NCBI GenBank assembly: GCA_016793465.1
Contig: JAEUJW010000015.1
Span: forward strand, 1-64,000
Length of the DNA: 64,000 nucleotides
Reading direction: 5' to 3'
Source: Myxococcales bacterium
Lineage (GTDB): Bacteria > Myxococcota > Polyangia > Nannocystales > Nannocystaceae
Below, piece by piece: positions 34,786-43,863 of this stretch; the first letter of the stretch is position 1; each line of letters begins with the position of its first letter. Made by a program: the position numbers and the translations under genes. The notes below the pieces were generated by a model, which did not search any database, was not told the DNA's origin, and was given only the letters and a program-made list of their open reading frames with translations.

Positions 34786-37542
34786 TCACGGGGGCGGCGG
34801 GCCCCCGTCGGCCACGAACTTGCGCAGGGCGCGGACCCGGGCGGGCTGCTCGCGGAGGCGGGACAGGGCCTCGGCGAGCGCGCGGGCGGTGTCGACGAGG
34901 TTGGCGTCGACACCGGCGCGGTCGTGCGGGCTGTCGCGCAGGAGGGCGTAGGCGCGCTCGAGCGACGGAAGGGCGAACGCGGGCTGGTCGGCGGCGAGGT
35001 AAGCGAGCCCGAGGCCGCGCTCCGGGAACCCGACGAGGTCTGGTTCGATGTCGGGGTGGATCTGGAGGTGACCGGCGAGGCGCTGGTAGTGGGGCAGGGC
35101 GTCGCTGCAGCGACCGAGCGCGCACATGGCCTCGCCGAGGTTGATGAGGATGCCGGATAGATCGAACTCGCCGCGGTACCCGGCTTCGTGGAGGGCCAGC
35201 AGTTTCAGGCAGACATCGATGATGTCCTGGTTGCGCCTCTGCTCGCCGTAATAGGCGAAGAGGCTGACGAGGACGCGGACGCGATCGATGTGCTCCTGGG
35301 GGAGCACCTCGTCGAAGATGCCGAGCGCGGTCTCGGCGTGGACGATGGCCCGATCGACGGCGCCTTCGCCGGCCGAGACCTGGGCGAGGGCGTGCTCGCA
35401 CACACCGACGATCAGGGCGCGCGGGCCCTCGGTGGCGACGAACACCTGACGCGCGTGCTCAAGGTGCTTGCGCGCGGCGGGCAGGTCGTTGAGCTCGAGG
35501 TCGTCGAGGCCGAGGTTGAGCTCGCTGCGGGCGGCGGTCGGGTGCTCGCTGCCATAGCGTGTGGAGAGGTCGAGCATGACCTCGCGGTGGATGGCGCGGG
35601 AGCGGTCGACGGCGCCGCTCTCCGCCCAGGCTACGGCGAGCGCGTCGCGTGCGGCCATCATCTCGGGGTGGTCGGCGACGAGGTGAGGACGCAGCGCCTC
35701 GAGGATGCCGCGGCGCATGTGCAGGGCCTCGTCGGCCCGACCCTCGGCCAGCAGGACGTAGCTCTCGACGCTCTGGATAGCCGCCTCGGGGAGCGGGTCG
35801 CTGGTGTCGAGCCGCCGCAGGGCGCTGCGGGCGTGGCCCAGCATGCTGCGGGCGTCGCTGTTCTTGTTCAGCTCGTGCGCGTGGATCCAGGCCTTCTGCG
35901 TCCAGATGTCCCAGATGAGATCGGGGCGGTCGCCGATCATCGCGCGGTCGTAGGCCTGCTCGAGCGAGGCGAGGGCGCTGGCCGGTTCGCGCAGCAGGCG
36001 GCCCTGGATCTCGCCGAGCAGGAGCAGGGCCTCGGCCTCGCCGCCGGTGTCCCCGCTGGCCTGTAGACGCGACAGCACCGGCCCCAGGCGCTCGACGGCG
36101 CGGCGGCCCTGGCGGTTGATGTAGAAGATGCGGGCGCTCTCGAGTTCGGCCGCGGTTTCCTCGGCGAGCTCGCGCGTCGTCGACGGCTGCAGCATCGCCA
36201 GCGCGTGGGGGTCGCGGCAGTGGTCGGGCGACGGGAGCGAGGCGACCAGCGGGACGGCGTCGGCGACGAGCGTCTCGTCGGCGGTGGACAGCACGCGCAC
36301 GAGGTTGGCGAAGCTGGTGCGCGCGCGGTCGAGGCAGCGAGCGCTGCGGTCGAGCAGCTCCTGTGACTGGTCGCCGCGCACCCACGTGGCCTCGCAGGCG
36401 TCCTGGCGGTTGCGGGTCCAGCGGTCGGCGTAGGCGTCGAGGTTTCTCTCGACGCTCTCGAAGGTCCTGGCGGCGTAGCCGAGGTTGGTCTGCGAGAACG
36501 CGGTGCGCACGTCGTGGCGATGACCCATGTCCCAGTACTGGGTGATCTGGGCCCGCGGGTCGGGGCAGACGTCCTGCGGGTCGCTGCGGTTGAGGGCCGC
36601 GCCGATGCCGACGGCGGCGACGAGGGCGGTCGCGAGCCCGGCGGTCTGCAGGAACTGGCGGCGGCGGCGGGGGCCGGCCTGCAGGGCCTCGATCAGCGCG
36701 GCCATCGAGGGGAAGCGGTCCTCCGGGCGATGGGCGAGGCCGCGGTCGAGCAGCCGACGCAGCCAGAGGGGCACCTTGAACGCGGGCGCGGGGCGGCCCG
36801 GACGATCGGGCACGGGGCGCTGGCCGTACACGGCCTCGTGGAGGGCGACGCAGAACGAGTACTGGTCGCTGCGCTCGTCGACGTTGGCGCCGCTGCGCTG
36901 CTCGGGGGACATGTACGCGGGCGTGCCGACGGTGCCGGGGCGGGTCGAGCCGTGCTCGGAGGAGGGCCTGTCCGCGGACTCGCGGCCGGTGCTGCTGATC
37001 GGCCACAGGCCGCGGGCGAGCCCGAAGTCGGCGATGCGTACGCGGCCGTCCTCGCCGACGAGCGCGTTGCTCGGCTTGAAGTCGCGGTGCACGACCCCCA
37101 CGCGGTGGGCGGCGTCGAGGCCCTGGGCGGCGGCGAGGAACTGCTCGAGGATGTCGCCGAGCGTGCGCTTGCGGGCCGACAGCCACTGGCGCAGGTTCAT
37201 GCCGCGCACGAGCTCCATGGCGATGAAGATGTCGCCCTCGTGCTCGCCGACCTCGTAGACCTGGACGACGTTGGGGTGCGAGAGCTTGGCGAGCGTGCGG
37301 GCCTCTCGCACGAGGCGGTCGCGCTCGACGCTGTCGCTCTGCTGGCGGTCCTCGCGGAGGATCTTGATGGCGACGCGGCGATCGAGGTCGGCGTCCTCGG
37401 CGTCGAGCACCACGCCCATGCCGCCCTCGCCGAGCGAGCCGAGGATGCGGAACCGGCCGACGCGCACCGGCTCGGACGGCTCGTCGAACAGGCGCGAGGC
37501 GATGCGGCGGCGCATGGCTTCACCGTCGAGTCCGCGGTCCAT
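34786..37542 (-). CDS. Ser/Thr protein kinase with TM helix and TPR-rich C-terminus
   Basis: A 918-residue protein from ATG 37542 (ATG 37593 would add 17 residues). The kinase domain (about 30-290) has LGSLGEGGMGVVL, VAIKIL, HRDFKPSN and IADFGLAR, then the activation-segment end GTPAYMSPEQ. A TM helix (about 310-330, TAGLATALVAAVGIGAAL) is followed by a Cys-containing block (QDACEATWVRGDQSQELLDRSARCL) and TPR-type repeats ('EPASALASLEQAYDRAM', 'DLPAARKHLEHARQVFV'). It is paired with the kinase gene downstream and divergent from an ECF sigma gene (starts 87-138 bases apart), so the three may form one regulatory unit. Confidence 0.9.
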   Translation of the reverse strand: MDRGLDGEAMRRRIASRLFDEPSEPVRVGRFRILGSLGEGGMGVVLDAEDADLDRRVAIKILREDRQQSDSVERDRLVREARTLAKLSHPNVVQVYEVGEHEGDIFIAMELVRGMNLRQWLSARKRTLGDILEQFLAAAQGLDAAHRVGVVHRDFKPSNALVGEDGRVRIADFGLARGLWPISSTGRESADRPSSEHGSTRPGTVGTPAYMSPEQRSGANVDERSDQYSFCVALHEAVYGQRPVPDRPGRPAPAFKVPLWLRRLLDRGLAHRPEDRFPSMAALIEALQAGPRRRRQFLQTAGLATALVAAVGIGAALNRSDPQDVCPDPRAQITQYWDMGHRHDVRTAFSQTNLGYAARTFESVERNLDAYADRWTRNRQDACEATWVRGDQSQELLDRSARCLDRARTSFANLVRVLSTADETLVADAVPLVASLPSPDHCRDPHALAMLQPSTTRELAEETAAELESARIFYINRQGRRAVERLGPVLSRLQASGDTGGEAEALLLLGEIQGRLLREPASALASLEQAYDRAMIGDRPDLIWDIWTQKAWIHAHELNKNSDARSMLGHARSALRRLDTSDPLPEAAIQSVESYVLLAEGRADEALHMRRGILEALRPHLVADHPEMMAARDALAVAWAESGAVDRSRAIHREVMLDLSTRYGSEHPTAARSELNLGLDDLELNDLPAARKHLEHARQVFVATEGPRALIVGVCEHALAQVSAGEGAVDRAIVHAETALGIFDEVLPQEHIDRVRVLVSLFAYYGEQRRNQDIIDVCLKLLALHEAGYRGEFDLSGILINLGEAMCALGRCSDALPHYQRLAGHLQIHPDIEPDLVGFPERGLGLAYLAADQPAFALPSLERAYALLRDSPHDRAGVDANLVDTARALAEALSRLREQPARVRALRKFVADGGPPPP

Positions 37543-37680
37543 GGCTCGCGGTGGGATCGCGGACGGATGCCGCGTGTCATCGAGGAGGTGCATGCGTTGC
37601 CGGAGGTTCCCGTGTTGTCCCGCGTGTGACCAGGCTCGGCTGCAAACGGAGGGCCGATATGATCGTGCTAAAGTGCCGCG

Positions 37681-38295
37681 ATGACAAGTGATGTAGAGTT
37701 GCTTCGCGCGTGGCGCGCGGGGGATCGCCGCGCCGGCGGCGAGCTGTTCGCGCGCCACTTCGACACGGTACGACGATTCTTCGCCAACAAGGTCGATGCC
37801 CACGTGGAGGATCTGGTTCAGCGGACCTTCATCGGCTGCGTCGAGGGACGGGATCGGTTCCGGGAGGCCTCGACATTCCGGACCTACCTCTTCGGCATCG
37901 CCCACCACGTGCTGTGCGCATATATTCGCGACAAGCGGCGGGCCGGCGAGAAGGTCGATCTGCAGGCGTCCTCGGTGGTCGACCTCGGAGCCAGCCCGAC
38001 GACCCGGCTGGCCGCGCGGGGCGAGCGGCGCCTGCTGGTCGAGGGCCTGCGGCGCATCCCGGTCGAGGACCAGGTCGTGCTCGAGCTGTACTACTGGGAG
38101 GACTTCTCGGGCCCGGAGCTGGCCGAGTTCCTCGGCGTGCCGCTGGCCGCGACGCGCAGCAAGCTGCGCCGGGCCAAGGCGCGGCTGGCGGCGGCGATCC
38201 GCGAGCTGCGCGACGAGCAGCGGCTGGTCGACAGCGCGTCGCCGGACCTCGACGCGTGGGCGGCCGAGCTCCGCGAGCGCACTCCTCCGGCATGA
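37681..38295 (+). CDS. ECF-family RNA polymerase sigma factor
   Basis: 204 residues. Region 2 spans about 10-85 ('FARHFDTVRRFFANKV..HVEDLVQRTFIGCVEGRDRF', 'TFRTYLFGIAHHVL'), region 4 about 125-185 ('IPVEDQVVLELYYWEDFSGPELAEFLGVPLAATRSKLRRAKARLA', the HTH that reads the -35 element). No C-terminal extension or zinc-binding anti-sigma gene is adjacent. It faces two kinase genes, and in myxobacteria and planctomycetes some ECF groups are thought to be controlled by Ser/Thr kinases. A -10-like TATGAT lies at 37658-37663, 18 bases before the start. ATG 37681 is the start. Confidence 0.9.
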   Translation: MTSDVELLRAWRAGDRRAGGELFARHFDTVRRFFANKVDAHVEDLVQRTFIGCVEGRDRFREASTFRTYLFGIAHHVLCAYIRDKRRAGEKVDLQASSVVDLGASPTTRLAARGERRLLVEGLRRIPVEDQVVLELYYWEDFSGPELAEFLGVPLAATRSKLRRAKARLAAAIRELRDEQRLVDSASPDLDAWAAELRERTPPA

Positions 38296-38325
38296 TGCGT
38301 GAGCCAGGTTGCGCCGCCGTCGGGT

Positions 38326-38958
38326 TCACCGCGGGAGGCCGGCGAGCCGCTCGGCGACGAGGCCCGCCGGCACGGCGTGGTTGACGACGAAGCGGCCGGC
38401 GCCGCCGTAGTGCACGCCGACGACGGCGCCGTCGGCGAGGTCGACGAGCGGAGAGCCGGAGTTGCCGCCGAGAGTGGTGCAGTCGTGGTCGATGCGGGTG
38501 GTCGACACCGCGGTGAGCACGCCGGGCGCGAGGCGCTTGACGTCGAACCGATCGCCGAACATGCGGTCGACGTGCGCGGGGTCGTAGTGGGCGATGTTGC
38601 GGCTCGGGTAGCCGATCACGGCGACGCGGTCGCCCGGCACGTGATCGAGGGCCAGCGCGAGCGTCGGGGTCGGCGCCGCGGGCGGCGCGAGGCGGACGAA
38701 CGCGAGGTCATGGTCGTCCGCCTCGTACACGACCGCGACGACGCGGCGCGGCCGGGTCGCGTCGGAGCCGAGCTCGGCGAGCAGATCGAGGGTGACGGCG
38801 GCGCTGCCGCCGGCGAGCCGCTCCGCGAACGTGGCGGTGACGTGGCGGTTGGTCACGGCGAGGTCGTCGCGCACCAGCCACGCGGTGCCGAGGCTCGGCT
38901 GCGGCCCGAGGTCAGGCGACTGCAGGCGCCCGACGCAGGCGCACGCGCGACGCAGCAC
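38326..38958 (-). CDS. Trypsin-like serine protease, N-terminus uncertain
   Basis: 210 residues from GTG 38958. The trypsin-fold triad is visible: His in TNRHVT, Asp in DDHDLAFVRL and Ser in LGGNSGSPL, with GTAWLVRDDLAVTN as the first strands. It has no signal peptide, so it probably acts in the cytoplasm, like the trypsin-like domains found in some bacterial conflict or regulatory proteins. The frame continues upstream of 38958 with coding-like sequence and high third-position G+C ('ISYSRPSLAIHDADFDL', 'RDHTEWSAVLTAARPV') to about 39060 but has no standard start codon there; a GGAGG precedes ATC codons at 39052-39060. The true start may therefore lie upstream. Confidence 0.78.
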   Translation of the reverse strand: MLRRACACVGRLQSPDLGPQPSLGTAWLVRDDLAVTNRHVTATFAERLAGGSAAVTLDLLAELGSDATRPRRVVAVVYEADDHDLAFVRLAPPAAPTPTLALALDHVPGDRVAVIGYPSRNIAHYDPAHVDRMFGDRFDVKRLAPGVLTAVSTTRIDHDCTTLGGNSGSPLVDLADGAVVGVHYGGAGRFVVNHAVPAGLVAERLAGLPR

Positions 38959-39313
38959 CGGCCGCGCCGCGGTGAGGACGGCCGACCACTCGGTGTGGTC
39001 GCGAAGATCGAAGTCGGCGTCGTGGATCGCCAGCGACGGACGCGAGTAAGAGATGATGATGCGGCCTCCGGGGCGCGGGCCGTGACCGGCTGGTGGGCTC
39101 GTCGATCGGCGTGCGCCGCGGTGGTAGTCGCCGCCTCGGACCGATGCGTCCGCGATCGCGTCGCGCGGACGAACTTCGCGGCGTCGGAAAATTCTCGTCG
39201 TCGGCGAGGATGCATCGCCGACGATCCGACACTAACAGGCCCACATCCCGGCGACGCGCCGGCCGCTGTCGCGGTCGGCACGGGCGCTGGTTTTTCCGTC
39301 AGGAGCGGAGCAA

Positions 39314-39715
39314 ATGACTGTCACATGGACCCTGAAGGCTGCCGACGGCAGCAACCTCGCGCATCAACCCGGCACGGGCTCGCCGCTCGCGCTGAACTTC
39401 AACAACTCGGGCGAGCCGCACCTCAGCGGGTACCCGTCCGAGCTCATCGCCATCGTAGAGGCCGACGCCGACACCTCGACGGTGACGATCGATCTGACGC
39501 CCGACAACAGCGGTTACACGCTGAGCGAGTCGGCCTCGACCCCGACCCGCTCGCCGCTCACCCACGCCGGGACGCTCACGTGGACGAACAGCGGGTCGAC
39601 CACGACGCTGACGTTTAGCGTGCCGGGCGCGGTCAGGGAGGAATATGGCTGGGACTTCGGCCTCGGCGAGCCGCCGGTGGCGCTCAAAATGAGCAACAAG
39701 ATCCGCCGCCTGTGA
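39314..39715 (+). CDS. Small beta-rich hypothetical protein
   Basis: 133 residues with no signal peptide, TM helix or Cys. Alternating polar/hydrophobic strands ('MTVTWTLKAADGS', 'TSTVTIDLTPDNSGYTLS', 'GTLTWTNSGSTTTLTFSVPG') suggest a beta-sandwich. A good ribosome site (AGGAG, 8 bases before ATG) supports the start. No family is recognised. It is divergent from the trypsin-like protease gene, and its stop is four bases from the stop of the convergent oxidoreductase gene. Confidence 0.68.
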   Translation: MTVTWTLKAADGSNLAHQPGTGSPLALNFNNSGEPHLSGYPSELIAIVEADADTSTVTIDLTPDNSGYTLSESASTPTRSPLTHAGTLTWTNSGSTTTLTFSVPGAVREEYGWDFGLGEPPVALKMSNKIRRL

Positions 39716-39719
39716 GCGT

Positions 39720-40766
39720 CTAGACCGGGCCTGGCACGGTCAGCACGAGCTTGCCGAACTGCTCGCGGCGGTCGAGGGCGCGGTGCGCCTCGGCCGCCTG
39801 TCCCAAGGGGAAGGTGCGATCGACGATCGGGCGCAGGCGGCCGGCCGCGACGTGCTCGAGGATCGGGAACAGCGAGGCCTTGGCGCCCATGGTGCTGCCG
39901 AGCACCTGCAGCTGGCGGAAGAACACCTGGCGGAGGTCGGTGACGGCCTCGTAGCCGGAGGTGGCGCCGCACAGCACGACCGCGCCGCCGCGCCGGCACA
40001 GCCGCAGGGACGCGGCCCAGGTGGCGACGCCGGTGTGTTCGAACACGACGTCGACGCCGCGCTTGCCGACGAACGGGACGGCGCGGACCTGGCGCTCCCA
40101 GTCGGGGGCGTCGCTGCGGATCGTGACCTCGGCGCCGAGCTCGCGGGCGGCCGCGAGTTTGGCGTCGCTGCTGGCGAGCGCGACCACGCGGGCGCCGTGC
40201 AGGCGGGCGATCTGCAGGCCGGCCACGCCGACGCCGCTGCCGACCGCGTGGATCAGCACGACCTGGCCGGGGCCGACGCGCGCGCGGGTGACGAGCATCT
40301 GCCAGGCGGTCAGGAAGGTCAGGGGCACGGCGGCGGCGGCGACCATCGACAGGCCGGCGGGCTTCGCCAGGAGGTTCTGCGCGGGCACGGCGAGGCGCTC
40401 GCAGTAGCCGCCGGGCGCGGTCTCGCCGAGGATCTTGTAGCGCGGGCAGAGGTTGTCCCAGCCCGACAGGCACGCTTCACATGTCCCGCAGGACAGGCCG
40501 GGGTTGACCACGACCTCGCGGCCGAGCCAGTCGGCGTCGACGCCGGGGCCGACCGCGGACACGACGCCGGCGATGTCGCTGCCGAGCACGTGCGGCAGTG
40601 GCAGGCGCAGGCCGGGCAGGCCGCCGCGGACCCACAGGTCGAGGCGGTTGAGCGCGCAGGCGTGCACGTCGACGACGGCGTGGCCGGGGCCGGGGGTCGG
40701 GTCGGGGAGCTCGGCGGGGACGAGCACGGAGGGGTCGCCGTGGGCGTGGAGGACGATCGCTTGCAT
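39720..40766 (-). CDS. Zinc-type medium-chain dehydrogenase/reductase
   Basis: 348 residues, normal MDR length. The GroES-like domain ('GHAVVDVHACALNRLDLWVRGG', 'LPHVLGSDIAGVVSAVGPGV') is followed by a structural-zinc Cys set (CGTCEACLSGWDNLC) and a Rossmann domain binding NAD(P)H ('VLIHAVGSGVGVAGLQIARLHGARV'). The catalytic-zinc Cys position reads CALN, and the ensemble resembles quinone-oxidoreductase-like MDRs more than classical alcohol dehydrogenases. The substrate cannot be told. It is the last gene of a three-gene minus-strand run, 10 bases after the DUF3829 gene. Confidence 0.88.
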   Translation of the reverse strand: MQAIVLHAHGDPSVLVPAELPDPTPGPGHAVVDVHACALNRLDLWVRGGLPGLRLPLPHVLGSDIAGVVSAVGPGVDADWLGREVVVNPGLSCGTCEACLSGWDNLCPRYKILGETAPGGYCERLAVPAQNLLAKPAGLSMVAAAAVPLTFLTAWQMLVTRARVGPGQVVLIHAVGSGVGVAGLQIARLHGARVVALASSDAKLAAARELGAEVTIRSDAPDWERQVRAVPFVGKRGVDVVFEHTGVATWAASLRLCRRGGAVVLCGATSGYEAVTDLRQVFFRQLQVLGSTMGAKASLFPILEHVAAGRLRPIVDRTFPLGQAAEAHRALDRREQFGKLVLTVPGPV

Positions 40767-40776
40767 GGGGACTCGG

Positions 40777-41823
40777 TCACGGTCCGGCGGCCGTGAAGTT
40801 GAGCAGGTCGAAGTCGTGCACGAGGTCGTTGTACTCGCGCAGGGTGCGGCCGAGGTCGGCCGAGCGGGCGGTGTTGTCGTGGAGGGCGGCGCGCAGGGCG
40901 TCGGCGCTGGTGAAGAAGTCCTCGAGGCTGGCGACGAACTGCGGCATCCAGAACACGTCGGCGGCGGCCCGGCGGTCGCCGTCGTGGACGCGGTGGAAGG
41001 CGGCGCGGGCCTCGGCGAGCGGGGCGAAGAACGCCTCGCAGATCTTGGCGGTGATCTCGTCGTGGTCGCCGAGGCAGCGCACGTAGGGCTTGGAGGCGCG
41101 CATGAGGTCGCGGGTGTGCCACTCGATGCGCTTGCCCTGCTTGCGCTCGACGGTCGCGAGCACGGCCGCGTCGACGGTCGCCTGCAGATCGTCGATGGTC
41201 TCGTCGAGCGTGCGGCGGGTGTCGTCCCAGCGGTGGAAGGCGGCGGTGAAGCGGGTCTTCGGGTCGGTGGCGGCGAACGGGTCGGGGGCGGGCTCGGGGG
41301 CGGGCTCGGGGGCGGCCTTGGCGGGCTTGCCGCGGGCGGGGCGCTCGGGCTCGGGCTCGGCCAGCTGGGCGCGCACGGCGGCGATCGCCGCGGCGAGCTC
41401 GCGGGCGCTGGCGAGGTACACGGTCGCGGCCGACTCGAGCGTGGGCAGCGGGGGCTGCAGCAGCGGGCCCTCGCGCTGGGCCCGCACGCACTTCTCGAAG
41501 GCCTCCTCGAGCACGGGGTCGATGGTCTGGCGCGCGCGCTTGCCGGCGGCGCTGGCGGCGTTGACCTGGCGGAAGCCGGCGTACAGCGGGACGCGGGTGC
41601 TGTTGACGCACTCGACGTAGAGCGAGAGCTTGGCGCCGACGAGCTCGGGGGGCAGCGGCGCGCTTGAGGTGTCGGGCTTGTCGTCGGCGCTCAGGCTCTG
41701 CTGCAGGCGCTCGCCGATGACGTTGCGCAGCTCGCGGGTGGCCTCCTTGCAGCCGAGGGGGCCGGCGAGCAGGCCGGCGAGCAGGGCGAGGGCCGGCGCG
41801 AGGGGGAGGCGGCGCACCGGCAC
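40777..41823 (-). CDS. DUF3829 (YiiG-like) lipoprotein
   Basis: 348 residues. The signal MPVRRLPLAPALALLAGLLAGPLGC ends in lipobox GPLGC. The mature protein is mostly helical and fits DUF3829: 'KLSLYVECVNSTRVPLYAGF' near the start, 'HRWDDTRRTLDETIDDLQATVD', 'EWHTRDLMRASKPYVRCL' and the C-terminal 'DLGRTLREYNDLVHDFDLLNF'. A Glu/Pro/Ala linker (about 160-190) splits the domain. The function of the family is unknown. It lies four bases downstream of the lipid kinase gene, which indicates co-transcription. Confidence 0.82.
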   Translation of the reverse strand: MPVRRLPLAPALALLAGLLAGPLGCKEATRELRNVIGERLQQSLSADDKPDTSSAPLPPELVGAKLSLYVECVNSTRVPLYAGFRQVNAASAAGKRARQTIDPVLEEAFEKCVRAQREGPLLQPPLPTLESAATVYLASARELAAAIAAVRAQLAEPEPERPARGKPAKAAPEPAPEPAPDPFAATDPKTRFTAAFHRWDDTRRTLDETIDDLQATVDAAVLATVERKQGKRIEWHTRDLMRASKPYVRCLGDHDEITAKICEAFFAPLAEARAAFHRVHDGDRRAAADVFWMPQFVASLEDFFTSADALRAALHDNTARSADLGRTLREYNDLVHDFDLLNFTAAGP

Positions 41824-41827
41824 GAAG

Positions 41828-42889
41828 CTACACCCAGTGGGGGTCCTCGGGCACGAGGATCCGCAGGTAGTGGTAGAGGTTCTCGATGCGGTAGCGGTCG
41901 GCGCTGGGGAACTCCTCGCCGTCGATCTGCGCGGGCAGCGGCGGCATGCCGGGCGGGCGGGTCACGCGGATGTCGATGCGGCTGCCGCTGGGGATCACGC
42001 GGCGGGCGAGGCCGAGGACCTCGAGGTCGTCGTTGGTCACCGGGTTGCGCTTGTGGGCGGTGATGGCGGCGTGACCCCAGTCGGCGCTGCCGCGCACGAT
42101 GATGACCTCGAACTTGCCGTCGTCGGGCTTGCCCTCGGGGGCGAAGATCCAGTCGCCGCCGTAGAGCAGGGTGCCCTTGACGACGATGTCGTTGACCGCG
42201 TCCTCCTTCAGCAGCTGGTCGTCGATGCGGATCTCGGCGGCGAAGCGGGCCCGGCCGATCAGCGACTTTAGCAGGTGCTTGACGTAGCTCGACAGGCCGG
42301 CGCGGATGTACACCAGCTTGTCGCGGTAGATGCGGTTGATCAGCGGGATGCGCTGCACGGCCTTCTGATCGCGGTTGCGCTTGGCCAGGATCTGGGCCGA
42401 GAGGCCGAGGCCCCAGCTGTCGAACCACAGGTCGCGGTGGGTCGGGGTCTCGTCGTCGTCGCCGGCGAACACCTCGACCTTGCCGACGTCGAGCCACTGC
42501 TCGATGCCGGCCTTGATGACCTTGATGTTGGCGGCCAGCGCCTTGGTGCCCGAGCGCACGCCGAACGAGCGGCCCTGATCGTTGGCGGTGCCCATCGGCA
42601 GCATGCCCATGGGGACATCGACGCCGTACTGCTCGCGCGCGAGGATGATGCCCTTGGCGGTCTCGGCGAAGGTGCCGTCGCCGCCGAGGTAGACCACGCG
42701 GGCGACGTCGCCGGCCTCGAGGCGCTGGGCGAGGGCGGCGACGGTCGCGCCGCCGGGCAGGGTGGAGAAGAACTCGGGCTCGAGGCGGGCCTCGGCGAGG
42801 CCCGTCATCGCCGCCTCGATCGCCGCGCCGGCGCGTCCGGTGCGGGCGGTCGGGTTGCCGACCAGGAGCGAGACGCGGGGCCGTGGCAC
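41828..42889 (-). CDS. Diacylglycerol/lipid kinase family protein
   Basis: 353 residues. The DAGK catalytic fold is shown by 'SLLVGNPTARTGRAG' (the NP..G strand-loop), 'RVVYLGGDGTFAETAKG' (GGDGT nucleotide motif) and 'MGMLPMGTANDQGRSFGV' (the P.GT.ND motif). The C-terminal beta-sandwich contains 'AQIDGEEF', matching the usual IDGE. It phosphorylates a lipid such as diacylglycerol or sphingoid base at the inner membrane; the exact substrate is not visible. It heads a three-gene operon. The gene to the right is divergent. Confidence 0.87.
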   Translation of the reverse strand: MPRPRVSLLVGNPTARTGRAGAAIEAAMTGLAEARLEPEFFSTLPGGATVAALAQRLEAGDVARVVYLGGDGTFAETAKGIILAREQYGVDVPMGMLPMGTANDQGRSFGVRSGTKALAANIKVIKAGIEQWLDVGKVEVFAGDDDETPTHRDLWFDSWGLGLSAQILAKRNRDQKAVQRIPLINRIYRDKLVYIRAGLSSYVKHLLKSLIGRARFAAEIRIDDQLLKEDAVNDIVVKGTLLYGGDWIFAPEGKPDDGKFEVIIVRGSADWGHAAITAHKRNPVTNDDLEVLGLARRVIPSGSRIDIRVTRPPGMPPLPAQIDGEEFPSADRYRIENLYHYLRILVPEDPHWV

Positions 42890-42969
42890 GGCGCAGGAGG
42901 GTACAGCACTTTCGCCGGCGCGAGCGAGCGGTGTTTGACAACGGCGGCGGGTTTAAGGTCGGATCTCGC

Positions 42970-43863
42970 ATGCGTCTGCGGGGAGTGGTGGTTTGCGCGC
43001 TCGCGCTGGCGGGCGCGGGGTGCGACGGGGACGACGGCGTGCGAGGCGACGACGCCCGGGGCACGACGCCGATCGACGTCGACGAGTTTCGCTTCGCGCC
43101 GGGCGTCAACGGCCTGCAGTGCACGGCGAGCCCGTACAACTGCAAGCTGCGGCCGACGGGCGGCAACCGGGTGGTCACCGCGGACGCGGACGACAACAAC
43201 GCCTGGGCGATCGCCCAGGGGGTGCCGGTGCTCGACGGGCACGGCTCGACCGTCGCGTTCAACGCCATGCCGCGCACGTTCTTCGTGTACGGACAGTCAC
43301 GGGTGTTGAAGGGCGCGGAGCACGTGTTCGCGGCGCTGACGACCAACGGCGGCGCGGGCTGGCTGCGGCGCGCGGACATCGCCGACGAGGCGAGCTTCGC
43401 GGCCGGGCTCGGCTCGGCGCCCGCGCTCGGCGAGGGCCTGGCCGAGCTCGGCTGCTACCGCATCGTCAACACGCACGACGCGGACCTCGAGTACAAGCGG
43501 GTGATCTACGACTCGCGGGCCTCGCACGAGCGCGCGGCCGACTACCTGCCGCTGCCGCGGGCGAACGGGCAGCGCTCGGTCGACCTGCTGTTCAACGTGC
43601 CGGCGTACACGCTCGGCGGGGTGGCGATCGATCACTTCCCGGCGGGCACCAAGTTCCGGCGGCTCGACGTGCCGACCGGCAAGGACGACGCGGGTCCGCC
43701 GTCGCTGGCGATCCCGCTGTGGGTGCAGGACCCGCAGCAGCGCTACCGCCAGCAGAGCGGGACGATGACGTTCGTGTACGGCTACGTGCAGGCGGCCGAC
43801 GGCGACCGGCGTCACGGGTGGATCGCCAGCGCCGCGCTGACCGCCGACGAGGGCTGCCCGTAG
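42970..43863 (+). CDS. Lipoprotein of unknown function
   Basis: 297 residues. The signal MRLRGVVVCALALAGAGC has lipobox GAGC. The mature part includes 'VNGLQCTASPYNCKLRPTGGNRVVT', 'AWAIAQGVPVLDGHGSTVAFNAMPRTFFVYG' and 'GWIASAALTADEGCP', suggesting beta-rich SH3-like or propeller strands and two disulfides. No family is recognised. ATG 42970 is used; an earlier in-frame start overlaps the divergent lipid kinase gene and lacks a signal. Its stop codon shares one base with the GTG start of the next gene. Confidence 0.75.
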   Translation: MRLRGVVVCALALAGAGCDGDDGVRGDDARGTTPIDVDEFRFAPGVNGLQCTASPYNCKLRPTGGNRVVTADADDNNAWAIAQGVPVLDGHGSTVAFNAMPRTFFVYGQSRVLKGAEHVFAALTTNGGAGWLRRADIADEASFAAGLGSAPALGEGLAELGCYRIVNTHDADLEYKRVIYDSRASHERAADYLPLPRANGQRSVDLLFNVPAYTLGGVAIDHFPAGTKFRRLDVPTGKDDAGPPSLAIPLWVQDPQQRYRQQSGTMTFVYGYVQAADGDRRHGWIASAALTADEGCP

